A stretch of 64,000 nt of DNA from Lathyrus oleraceus. Taxonomy: Eukaryota; Streptophyta; Magnoliopsida; Fabales; Fabaceae. The notes under the pieces were generated by a model. The model saw nothing but the letters and a program-made list of their open reading frames with translations, did not search any database and was not told the DNA's origin. The position numbers and the translations under genes were made by a program. Below are positions 33,701-44,612 of the stretch, piece after piece (position 1 is the first letter of the stretch; the number at the start of each line of letters is the position of its first letter). The stretch is from positions 272,746,916 through 272,810,915 of the forward strand of contig NC_066583.1 in NCBI RefSeq assembly GCF_024323335.1, written 5' to 3'.

Positions 33701-34045
33701 TGGCCTAGTAGGAAACACCTATCAGCTAGTAAGCTCACTGTGAAATATGCCATTCTGCATAAGATTGGTTCAGCAAATTGGGTACCTACTAATCACATAT
33801 CTACCATTTCCATTGCTCTTGGGAGGATCATTCATGCCATTGGAACTAAGATCAACTACAATTTTGGAAAGTTTGTGTTTGATCAAACCATCAAACATGC
33901 CTCCACCAATGTTGTAAAGTTGCCCATTGCATTCCCATCTATCATCTGTGGCATCATCCTGAGTCAACAACCAGGAATCCTGAGTACAAGTGATATTCCA
34001 AGCCGGAGAAAGACCCCTCTATCAATTCACTATAAGCTTTTTTAG
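30749..34045 (+). CDS. Chimeric sirevirus ORF: gag C-terminus, protease, envelope-like region
   Basis: 1098 codons without a stop. Residues about 45-140 are acidic and coiled coil. Two CCHC knuckles starting at residues 221 and 263 (CHYCGKFGHSRAFC, CHYCGKAGHSKSSC) come from a 126-bp tandem duplication. The protease motif WYFDSGCSRHMTG is at about 322-334. A short remnant resembling the end of RNase H (MTLYYDN) follows near nt 32320, and INT and RT are absent. A hydrophobic stretch (NIIYFICTFCLNTILSILIK, about 584-603) precedes an acidic/basic linker and a conserved domain (RELGKEATKVKEVMELIKTA, then CGIILSQQPGILS) known from the envelope-like ORF of legume sireviruses. The frame ends in TAG at 34043. 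Function of the envelope-like protein is unproven in plants. Confidence 0.85.
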   Translation: MSLAATWSDESDTEEAANLVTALTGRWESDEESSDDEVTFEELASTYRELCQKSVELNKQSLNQAKDITQLENEKVEFLETISKLKTEVVALKVKLDEDQQVESQKIVQLEKEKAEHVETILKLKTEVVLLNSKLEETTKYVRMLNNGSDSLDKILQTGQITGVKSGLGFHKTKDESSYTGCKPQAKPKCSNSKSSSKMSHHMSHHQMKEQQKYKHLRWRCHYCGKFGHSRAFCYKLYGYPTHLHQQQQKRKQQYGKHQRWRCHYCGKAGHSKSSCYKLYGYPSHGHQQIHYQPRPKHHRPINKKQWVPKTSVTSLMALKEEWYFDSGCSRHMTGNSNLITDLHPHDLSYVTFGDGAKGEIKGIGKLECPGAPKLDNILLVKGLTSNLISISQLGDQGLNIIFTKTECLIVNKDSEVIMKGIRTNNNCYMWSSKMDNPSKMSTVARRIIKGKEKCQIRVLIPNLKEENVMMAQTPEHMTGGMKSEVSKSFAGTETQGTMSVENNNAQPGWMKLLRIIYNVTLNAMTLYYDNLTAKDLYEEKGKLGAWLLEKIWQLMWSGKGKKNIVCPIKRKSHINNESSPSIGNIIYFICTFCLNTILSILIKLLKEPLLGQRKMSQHLSASSSKSFHTRTSSMEFLEEKLIDATPLRMIPGDFPCSPSMAKAKQDNTPEESPDKEDMHSTDRIIRNLVTRILNEKHGVKDIFTPLSRRNPSPEVETRAKKDGDSSKIEKEVAAEGLCSLGRNLPSMSPDTAQDIEEEGSEEEDDMLVNLVKTSVANRLRKRKSMTEIRTGRKEKKVAGIGPSKTWSKVEVRKMKESESSESDEDVEYDVSDISPVKRKPVKKSPNKVAAVHLDNISFHVEGGAAKWKFVTQRMVAVERELGKEATKVKEVMELIKTAGLMKTVTALPQCYEGLVKEFIVNILEVLSESSSREGCKVFVRCKCVKLSPTIINKFLGRGTNEGVDLETTDNEVCRIITAGQVKEWPSRKHLSASKLTVKYAILHKIGSANWVPTNHISTISIALGRIIHAIGTKINYNFGKFVFDQTIKHASTNVVKLPIAFPSIICGIILSQQPGILSTSDIPSRRKTPLSIHYKLF
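31398..31650 (+). repeat. 126-bp tandem duplication encoding the zinc knuckle
   Basis: GATGGAGATGTCATTACTGT at 31401 recurs at 31527 in the same frame, duplicating a 42-residue module with CCHC knuckle and a CYKLYGYP tail. Confidence 0.9.
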
Positions 34046-34339
34046 GGTAGTCATGTCAATGATGTCATGACATCTTCTAGAAGGGAACCTGCGTCTCAAG
34101 GGAGCCTAATTAAGCAATTGAAAGATACCTGCAAGGAATTAGAGGAAGGTATGAGGGTGGTCAAGGCAAGAAAAGAAGCTTTGGAAGCTCTTATCTGTAG
34201 CCTCGAAAAGGAGGAGTTAGAGAAAGCTGGAAAGGACTCAAATACAAGATCCCAGTCCAGTTCTGAAAACTCAGAAGACTCTGAAGGTGTAGCTGAAGAT
34301 GAAGATGAAGGTGAAGGTGATTCTTCTTCTTCTGATTAA
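34046..34339 (+). pseudogene. C-terminal end of the envelope-like region after a stop
   Basis: The frame of the 1098-codon ORF continues after the TAG at 34043 (GSHVNDVMTS) to a TAA at 34337-34339. The 90 codons from 34067 encode a coiled coil (KQLKDTCKELEEGMRVVKAR) and an acidic, Ser-rich tail. In related sireviruses this tail belongs to the envelope-like protein, so the TAG truncates it or is read through. Confidence 0.75.
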
Positions 34340-35114
34340 TTGTCCCTGGCAGTATTGGAGGCTTGGAGGGGTGCTGGAAGGTGTGGTGGAAGTTGCTGCT
34401 ATTTGGAAGGTTGTTGTTTTTTTGTATTCTGTGGCAGTCCTCATGATGCCTGTTATGTAATGTTTAGGGCTCTTAATGAGTTCCTTGAATTTGTTCATTG
34501 TCTCAGCTTTCTGCTGTGTATAATGATGTTGTGTACTTCCTGAATTTTTGTTTTAACATGCTTAATGTTATAACATCTGTTTTAACTTTCTCTGCTAGAC
34601 TAATAGACATTTATTTTATCTGATTGGTCACCTTTGGTCAATTTTGACTAAAAAGGGGGAGAAGTGCTTGATATGGAAGTTGGATGTGGCTGATCAGAAG
34701 GACAGCTATTATTGATATGGTGCACAGGTGCTGATGTTGTAGCAGATGTCAGTATGACATTCTGGCTGATGTTGTAGCAGATGTCAGTATGACATTCTGG
34801 CTGGTACAGGTGCTGGAGTTTTAAGTAGCTGTCTTTTATGAATGCACAGATTTAGGGGGAGAAGAAGTACCCTGGTGCATTGTGCATTTGTGTGTCTTAC
34901 TAGTTGCATCCATAACTAGTAATTCTGTTGATTGTTGCACAGTTTTAGGGGGAGGAGAAGTACCCTTGTGCATGTGTGTATTACTAGTATCCATAGCTAG
35001 TAATTGTTTTTGCTTCTGCTGCTGATTGAACTACTGTTATGTGGTTTAACTACTGATAGTTTACCTTGTGAACAAAAAAGACAGATATATGTTTTAGCCA
35101 AAATTTGCCAAGTT
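34340..35114 (+). other. Sirevirus 3' noncoding region with duplications
   Basis: It holds AAAAAGGGGGAGAAG near 34650, a 36-bp tandem duplication at about 34730-34801 (GATGTTGTAGCAGATGTCAG in both), and two imperfect copies of a roughly 100-bp block, each with TTTAGGGGGAG (34852 and 34945). No purine tract touches the 3' LTR: the bases before 35115 are TTTGCCAAGTT. Confidence 0.75.
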
Positions 35115-36215
35115 TGTTGATTCTAAGAGTTGGCAGCAATTTTGGTAAAACAAAGAGTGTTCACAAGATGTCATGTGTGATGTCTTAACATGAGATATCC
35201 TATGTACCTGCTGGAGTTGAAGAACATATGAAAGCAGGATTGTTTCAGAATGCCACTTACATTGACAGGGCTTCTGATGTTGGTTGTACCTGCTGGAGCT
35301 TATATGGAAGACATATGCTGCAGGATTGTTTCAGTTGACATACTCATTGTCATGGTAACTGATATGGCTGTACCTGCTATAAAAGGAAACTAGATTATGC
35401 AGGATTTTTCCAGATGTCAGACCCGATGTCATGACATCCTGTACACAGAACATTCAGTATGAATGTTTGGTGTTTTGTGATTGCACAATTGGTGGCAATC
35501 ATTGGTTGATTGAAGATATGGCTAGCTGGCGCATTCTATCAGGGATATCAACCAGATTTGTTTATTTTCCAAGGAGATCTTTACAGCTGATATGAAAAGA
35601 TTTGATTGGAAAATATATCTAGGGTTTTCAAGGTGTCCAATACTTATATAAAAAGGGACTTAGAAAACCTGATTGTACACACAACCAAGACTGAGCGAAA
35701 TTTAGAAAGAGAGCTAGGGTTTGTGTCTGTAGGTCATTCAAGTCATCCATTGATGATTGAATTGGACTGATTTGTCTTCTTGATCAAAGCTTTGAAGCAA
35801 GATCAAGAGTGTGTCTTCTTGATTGAAACTGTGAAGTAAAATCAAGAATATTGTAATTGAAAAGTATTTTCTTTTCACAAGGGATTGTTGTTTAAGATCA
35901 CAGGTTTGTGATTGTAAGGGAAGTGAGTGGGTTGTCATATCTAAGAGTGCTTAGGTAGAAATTGCACGGGTAAAGATTAGGTGAGAAAGATTGTAACTTG
36001 GTGAAGTGTACGGATAGTCTTTGAACTAATTCTATTTTAGTGGATTTCCTTCCTGGCTTGGTAGCCCCCAGACGTAGGTGAGTTGCACCGAACTGGGTTA
36101 ACAATTGCTTGTGTTATTTGCTTTACCATTCTGTTTCTGTTTATCCATTGTTTATAACCAGATATCAGTGTCGTGACATTACCTTCGACATCTTATATCT
36201 GATACCAGAATTTCA
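35115..36215 (+). repeat. Sirevirus 3' LTR (1101 bp)
   Basis: Starts TGTTGATTCTAAG, ends AGAATTTCA, and is followed by the target duplication GAGCA at 36216-36220. Confidence 0.93.
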
Positions 36216-36220
36216 GAGCA
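36216..36220. repeat. Target site duplication GAGCA, right copy
   Basis: Identical to 28619-28623. Confidence 0.95.
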
Positions 36221-38691
36221 ATATCCAGACATCATGAAGATTAAGGCATCAAATAAAGATGTCCATATCCAAGCAAGCACTTCAATAGATAACAATCTTC
36301 ATTGTCTTCCCATGTATCGGATGAAATATTCTTTGATCAACTTAGAACAAAACATCAAACACTAGATCAAAATAACAATTAAGCACAGAGAAAGAGTAAC
36401 AGATGAGCCCAAGAAATTCTCAAGTCTTATATCAGATGAAGGCATAGTTCAAAGTAGCTAAGTCTCAAGATGTAGGTATTGGTGAGTCCTTTTAGCACAG
36501 GGAATGTTGCCTAAACCTAAGTCCAAAAGTTCAGATCAAGTTCAACAGTCCACCAAATGTTTTTTAGGGTTTTTGTTGTTATTAGGTACTTTAAGGTCCT
36601 AAGACCACAAACAAAATCAAAACACACAAACAATATATACAATCACAAGATATGGCTCAAATGAGCAAAGTGAAAAGGACATAAACATAAACAAGTTATA
36701 TGAAATATAAATGGCAATGAATGATAAATGTCTAAAATTTAAATTGCATAATAGTAAATGACTTGAAAGTAAAGCAATATTAACAAAAGTTAGTTAAATG
36801 TTAGTCAAAAGTTAGTGATGATCTTTAATTGATTAAGTCATTCTTTGGAGAACACCTAACCATTCATTCATAAGTATGAATCCTTAAACCAAGACATCTT
36901 CCATGAGAAGGGCTCCAACTTGGATAATTCAACAAGTATGTCACTAGCTCCCATGAAAGGAAAAAAGGTCAAGTCTCCATAAAATGCCATGAAGAATGGG
37001 AGACTTACAATCTCACTTACTAGAATGATATGCCTTGAGGGTCAAATTTAGTTATATGTTAAGCAATCGTAATTGAACTTATGTAGAAGTCACAATTATC
37101 TGAGGTCGGGCAATAAAAATATAGATGTTAATGGATGTTAGAGATTTGGTACAAAGAACCAAACTCCTAAAACATACCACACACTAAAAGAAAAGTCAAA
37201 ATGGAGGGACCTATCTCAGTCATACTTGTATTGATTCATCTGACACGAGGTCATTGATGAATCAATTAGCCTTTAGACATTAGAGATTTCATTGGTCAAG
37301 TGAGGGAATGGGAAAGAATAGGGATGAAGATGAAGAGGGAGGGGAATATATAAACACAAATTGATCATAGAAGGAATTTCATCAAATCAAAACCATTCAT
37401 TCATTTTGGAAGATGAAATGTACATTTCATCAATCCCCTAAATCCAATGGTTTTGATCCAACAAAAGTCAAATCAACCTTGACCAAGGCCCAAACAGAAA
37501 ATCAAACATCACAAGACCATAAAAATGGCTCAACAATATTTTTAAACATTTAATCAAATAAAAATCAATTTAAAAATGAATTAAAATGCATTTTAATTTG
37601 GTCAAAATCTAAAATCCCTTCAAAACACCAAATAAATGGCCAATGGATTTATCCTATGTCAAACAAGGTCAAAGGACCTTAGACAAAAAATTTCACAATT
37701 TTTAAAAAGTCAGAAGTATTTTTAAATAATTAAAAATATGCACAAAAACATTTCATTCATGAAAAATACCAAAATTAATCCAAAAAATAATTTAAATTCA
37801 GAATATGGGAGAGAAAAATATTTAAAGATTTTTGGTGAAAGTCCCATATTTTTTGGATTAAAATGGAATTAATATGAATTAAACAAAATAAAGGGATTAA
37901 ATGAAAAATCAGAAAATAAAAAGAAATTCAAAAAAATAAGGACCATCAGATCTCCCTCATTAATTGAGGTGGCAGATGGCCACACGCCAGAGTGCACCAA
38001 ACACCTGAGTCAAACGCATAGTAACATGAGTCAAACGGGTAGTAACATGAGTCAAATAAAACAAGGGCCATGATTAAAATGTGGATGTGAGATCAGATGG
38101 TTCAGGTCATGTCAACACACCACCGGAGTCCTAGCTCCGGTCATCTTCTCTGGTGGACCTCACCGGACTGGTCCACCCTCAACCAAATGAAAAATGAAAA
38201 GTGAGTACATATTTTTGAAGGAAAAATGCTCAGGAGCATGAATCTGACCTCCATTTCTTTAAATTCCACGTATATTGAAAGATACATGGATTTGAAATTT
38301 GAGGTTCATGACCTGAGTTGCTTCGATTTGATCTCAAAGCAACTCAATCTTGTTGCCTACATTGGGAGGACTTTAGCCAACCAAAAATCAAAGAGAATGG
38401 TGAATAATTGAGAGAGAATCAAAGAGAGAAAGTTTGGCAAATTTCACCTTCTGTTTGCAGTGATGAAACTCGATCTGGATCTCAATTTTCTCGGGCTTGC
38501 TTCCACTTGATTGCAGGAGGTGAATTGAGAGCTCAAATGGCTTGGATTCTTGGAGTTTCAACTTCAAAACAGAAGTGAAATTGAAACTCGATTTTCAATT
38601 AAAAATCTTCAAGTTTATCCTCTAATGGCGATGGTAAGGTTGCAGGAGCAAAGATTGGGCAAGGTGTCCATAATTCTGAGCATGAGGCAAT

Positions 38692-38699
38692 TATTTATA
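38692..38699 (-). promoter_or_regulatory. Putative TATA box of Ogre-A right LTR
   Basis: Minus-strand TATAAATA, conserved at the same place in the left LTR (5392-5385). Transcription would run toward lower coordinates through the sirevirus insertion, so this promoter is now separated from gag-pol. Confidence 0.5.
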
Positions 38700-40197
38700 G
38701 GCTTGGCAATTGATTTCCACACACTTCCATTCAAATGCCAAAAATAGCAATTCTCATGTGCATGCTTGCATGAGCGTGTGATAGGCCCATGAAATGATGT
38801 CAAAAGGTCCAAAGATGATCATGAGGGATGCTGAAAGTGTAACATGAAGCCATGCATTTGAAATTGAGAAGTGGTCATGAGATTCATCCAAATGGAACCA
38901 TGAAGAGTAACTATGTGCAAGTCATTCAAACGTTGTCCAAATGAAGTGATTTTGGACTTTTTGGAAAGGTCGGATTAAGGGGAACAACTTTAATGTTGAA
39001 CACTTTTCCATTTGAAGCTTGTATCATGATGAATTTTGAGGTGGAAGTTTGGGAAGTCAAACATAATTGAAATTTTTCTAAGTCCCAAGTCAAATGTTCA
39101 CTTCTTCCACCTTGAATAACTTTTTCTATGAGCTTCAAATGGAAACAGTTCCTGCATAAAAGTTGTATATCTTTAAATCCTATTCAATTTAGTCACAAAT
39201 TTAACCTCATTTGGATTTGGCATGAAGGAGTTAAACATTTTAGAAGTTGAGGAAAATTGCTTGTTCAATGGTAATGACCTATAATGTTTCCTCTCGGCAC
39301 ATGCCCTTGCAAGTTGAATTTGAAGTTTCCCAAAGAATAAAAGTTGTATAGAACATCTCGGAATTGATCATGAAACTTGGATGGCTTTCATCTCATAAAA
39401 ATTGAGCAAGTTATGGTCCTTGGAAGTTGACCTCCTAACTAGGGCACAAACAAAATGACCTATAATCTTTCACCATAAAAAATGACTTTCCAAGAAAAAA
39501 ATATCTCTTTACCTCAACATTAATGTTATTTGGAATGTGATAAGGAATAATGTTTCTCTTGGAATCATTTTCATATGACAAAAATTGTAGGAGATAGGGT
39601 TTAGGGAAACCCAGTTTTGACCAGTTGACTTTCTCTGGTCAACCACCATGAACCATCTTGCAAACTTGAAGTTTTATTGATATTTTGGACTCATGAAGAA
39701 TCATATATTCATAATATGATGTATCCCTTGAAATATTTGATCAATTGTTGAAGAAACTTGTTGAGGAAGTTACACAAGATACCCAGATGAATTAGGGCAT
39801 CCAAGGCAAACAAGCTTCAAACTCTTGATGATTTCATGATCAAAATGATAAATGAAGATCATGGGGACCCATATATGATGTCTAGAACCAATATGAACCA
39901 CTCCTTGATTGATCTCCTTGCACCGAGGGTCTCAAACCCTAATTATAAGCTTGATGAGGCATTGGTGGATGCACATACTACCTACAAAAGAAACAAAGCT
40001 ATACATAGACATATTTTTGGTATTTTGGTTAGCAAATAATGAAAAACAAAGTATGATACAATCAAATATGCTTGGTGACCTCTCCCAATGAAAACCCAAA
40101 TAATGAGGGGTAAGGAGGATGCCAAGGTGTGATCCCAAATTCAATGCATATGATGAGATAGCATGAGGGATCTTAGGGGTCAAATTGGGGTCTTACA

Positions 40198-41466
40198 AAC
40201 ACATGTCATTATCATCCTCTCTTTTTTTATCAATTAAGTCTATGTCTTCATCCTTATTTCCAGAACAATCTTTTGAGTCTTTTAAACGTGATAATTGTCA
40301 ATTTTATAAACATAACCAGACCACTTTTCCTTCTCGTCTTACTAAAAGTGATGAACAATTTAATCGTATTCATTATGAGGTTTATGGACCAACCCATAAT
40401 TGTTTCTTTTATTAATTATTTTTCTTGAGTAACTTGGATTTTTTTGATGAATAATAAATTTTAAGTACCACAATTGTTTGTTCAACTTTATAGTATGAAA
40501 CAAGCATAATTTAGGAAAGGTATTAAAGGAACGTGTTCTGACAACGGAATAGAATTTGTCAATCATATTTTTTTGCATCTTTACCAGTAAACAGGGAATC
40601 ATCCATGAATTCATATGTGTCTACACCCTACAAAAAAATGGTGTCATAGAAAGAAAAAATGGTCACTTAGTTAAAATCGCTTGAGGTATTCTCTTCCAAA
40701 TGTATCTTCTAAATGTCTCTTTCAAAATCATATTAGGGTGAAGCAGTTTTAACTGTTTCTTATCTAATTAATCTAATGTCATCTCGTATTATAGGTAATG
40801 ATAGTCATGTTCGTATTATGATATAATTTATTCCTTCTACTTCTATGTTGCATGGTCACGACTCTCAAGTATTTTATTGTGTGACTTTTGTCCATGTCCA
40901 TAAGCAACACCGAACTAAGTTGGATTTGCATATACTTAGATGTTTATTTATGGGTTATCCTCCTAACGTAAGAGGGTACAAATGATATCATCATCCCAAT
41001 CGTAAGTAATTTATTTCTAAAGATCTCGTATTTCACAAAATGTATCTTACTTCACTCCTCATAAACCTTAAGAGAGGGGGAGGCATGCATTACTCAGACT
41101 CTAAGTTTGAATTTTTTATCCTTAGCCAGAATTTACCTAAAACACCGCAGTCTTGTTCTGAGACTAATTTACCATCAATTGTAAGTGAACTTACTCCTAC
41201 TCACAATTTTGCATCTACATATAGTCATATTTTCATTCGTCAACTATCATCTATTTTGCAGGAATTAACACCTTCTCCACCAATTGTAGTGTACCGGATA
41301 AAAGTAAATCCGATATGCTCCAAAAACAACTTCAATTGCCTAATCTGGAGGTAAGTATTGGAAACGATTCTACTATTGGTGATTCTCAAATTTTTTATAC
41401 TGGTAATATTGATCCGAATGATTTACTTATTGCTTTGAGAAAAGATAAAAGATTTTCCCCTCTAAG
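40198..41466 (+). pseudogene. Old Ty1/copia element, integrase part
   Basis: Decayed plus-strand copia pol. A degenerate pre-integrase and core segment begins directly at the Ogre-A border (SLFPEQSFESFKRDNCQFYK). Remnants of SDNG-like, TP..NGV.ERKN-like (40630) and GY-P (40950) motifs follow through many stops, then a Ser/Pro-rich linker (PPIVVYRIK, LIALRKDKR) that in copia elements lies between integrase and RT. The frame stops at a dinucleotide repeat at 41467. The 5' part of the element was separated by Ogre-A and lies beyond it. The RT part resumes at 46057. Confidence 0.8.
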
Positions 41467-41476
41467 TGTGTGTGTA

Positions 41477-41551
<75 letters not shown>
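41467..41551. repeat. Compound microsatellite (GT)n(AT)n
   Basis: GT-type repeats followed by about 30 AT repeats, exactly where plus-strand copia linker sequence ends on the left and minus-strand copia integrase sequence begins on the right. Confidence 0.95.
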
Positions 41552-43250
41552 TTTCCTCCCACTGATTTCTTTGGAAATAAAGTCTTTTTTTTCAGGAATA
41601 CTCTAGTTCGAGCGACAAACAATTTTCCCTCAGAAGGATTGTAGAAGTAATACCCTCTTGTTTATGTAGGATACCCCATAAATAAGTATTTGTCATATTC
41701 GGGCTCAAGCTTAGTTGAGAATTTTTGTTTCACATCAACTTCGTAATCCCAAATCTTCATGCAAGACATATATGGTCTCTTACCACTCCATATCTCATAC
41801 AGTGTCTTATCAACATTCTTGGATGGAACGTGGTTAAGTGTGTAAGCTCTTATCAATAGAGCATGTCCCCAAAAGGATTTTGGAATATCAACGTAACTCA
41901 TCATGGATCGAACCATGTCTAATAAGGTTCGGTTTCTTATCTCAGATACATCATTCCATTGTGGTGTTTCAGGAGGAGTAAGTTGGGATAAAATCTCACA
42001 CTCTTTTAGATGGTCACTAAATTCAAAGCTTAAATATTCACCACCTCGATCTGATCGAAGGGTTTTAATATTCTTGCCTATTTTTTTCTACTTCATTTTT
42101 TAATTCCTTGAACTTTTCAAAAGATTCAGATTTATGTTTCATTAAGGACACATAACCATATCTATTGAAATCATCAGTAAATGGGACAAAGTATTGAAAA
42201 CCTCCTCTGGATAGTGTGTTCAGTGGCCCACATACATCAGTATTTATGACGGAATAAGATCATTAGCCCTTTCACCTTGTCTTGTGAATGAGGCTCTGAC
42301 ATCTTTCCAATTAAACAAGATCTGCATGTCTCATATGATTCATAATCAAAAGATTCCAAGAGTTTATCTTTATGGAGTTTGGAAATGTGTTTCTCATTTA
42401 TGTGGCCTAAGCAAAAATGGAAAAGGTAAGTTGAATTTAACTTGTTAGGTTTCATCCTTTTAGCATTAATGTTATAAATAGGCATTTCAAGATCAAGGAC
42501 ATATAGTCCATTGTTCATTTGTGCAATAGCATAGAATACATCATTCAAATAAATAGAACAACAATTGTTATTTATTATAAATGAAAAACCAAATTTGTCC
42601 AAACAATAAACGGAAATAACATCCCTACTAATTGTAGGTACATAATAACACTTCTCTAACTGAGTTATTAAACCACTAGGTAAAGTCAATACATAAGTTC
42701 CTACAGCTAACAAAACAAACTTTTCTCCATTGCCAATTCTCTACTCCTTTTTAGCCCCTACACATTCGTACAAATGTGAGAACCACATCTAATATCCAAT
42801 ACCCATGATGAAGAAAAATACCTGAAGTTGAAGTCTCTACTCCATTCTTCTTATCTTCCAGGTACTTTAGGCAGTTTCTCTTTCAGTGTCTGATCTTACA
42901 GCAATAGAAGCAAGTGCTCTCCTTTGTTATACCTTTACTAGGCTTCAAAGTATGAGCAGTAGTTTTGGGTCTGGAAACTTCCTTTCCTTTCTCTTTACCA
43001 CCCTACTTGTTAGGCCTTTTGTTATGCTTCTTTCCATTACTCACCACCAGGATGGCCTTCCCTTTTGACTTCAGATTATGCCCAGCAGCTCTCAGCATGC
43101 CTAGTAGCTCTTGTAGACTTTTATCCATATCATTTATATTGAAATTAAGGACAAAGTGAGTGAATCTCTACGAAAACAATTGCAGGACCAAATCGGTTGT
43201 AAGCTCTTTTCGGAGGGGAAACCCCAATCTTTCAAGGTAGAACCTACATT
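41552..43250 (-). pseudogene. Minus-strand Ty1/copia gag-pol remnant
   Basis: Reading from 43250 down: a zinc-knuckle-like segment and a protease region with stops (about 42900-42720); a pre-integrase part (LTLPSGLITQLEKCYYVP, then HFCLGHINEKHISKLHKDKL at 42713-42237); a broken integrase core; and an integrase C-terminal segment (PKSFWGHALLIRAYTLNHVP, then FVARTRVFLKKKTLF) at 41916-41552. RT, RNase H and the 3' LTR are missing. Many stops; not functional. Confidence 0.8.
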
Positions 43251-44598
<1,348 letters not shown>

Positions 44599-44612
44599 TG
44601 GCTCTGATACCA
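44599..44612 (-). other. Minus-strand copia primer binding site (initiator tRNA-Met)
   Basis: The minus strand reads TGGTATCAGAGCCA, a full match to the usual plant initiator tRNA-Met primer site, next to the LTR end. Confidence 0.85.

Larger units (their letters stand above)
28624..36215 (+). mobile_element. Sirevirus (Ty1/copia) deletion derivative without INT, RT and RNase H
   Basis: 7592 bp with two LTRs of 1101 bp (28624-29724 and 35115-36215), primer site 29727-29738, gag, a second long ORF and perfect GAGCA target duplications. The LTRs start TGTTGATTC and end AGAATTTCA; I count about 16 substitutions between them and no indel. The coding part has gag, a protease and then, instead of integrase-RT-RNase H, an envelope-like region of SIRE/Maximus type in the same frame. 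It must have been copied by an enzyme from another element if the deletion predates insertion. It lies in the right LTR of Ogre-A. Confidence 0.9.
27826..40197 (-). mobile_element. Ogre-A right LTR (5' LTR), split by a sirevirus
   Basis: On the minus strand the LTR starts at 40197 (TGTAAGACCCC) and ends at 27826 (CGCTACA), next to the primer site. It is cut by the sirevirus at 28624-36215; without the insert and one TSD copy it is 4775 bp, a normal Ogre LTR size. Part 36221-40197 carries the TATA-like box at 38699-38692 and corresponds from about 37485 on to the left LTR remnant 4192-6908. Part 27826-28623 carries the conserved U5 block (GTCGCCACCG near 27886, GGTGTTAGCACCC near 28019 on the plus strand). 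The bases after the LTR (40198-40202, AACAC) belong to the copia target; the matching left copy is outside the window. Confidence 0.85.

Noticed and set aside
41395..41644. ORFs with CVCV and YIYI stretches
   Set aside because: They join copia remnants to a microsatellite; only the non-repetitive parts carry homology.
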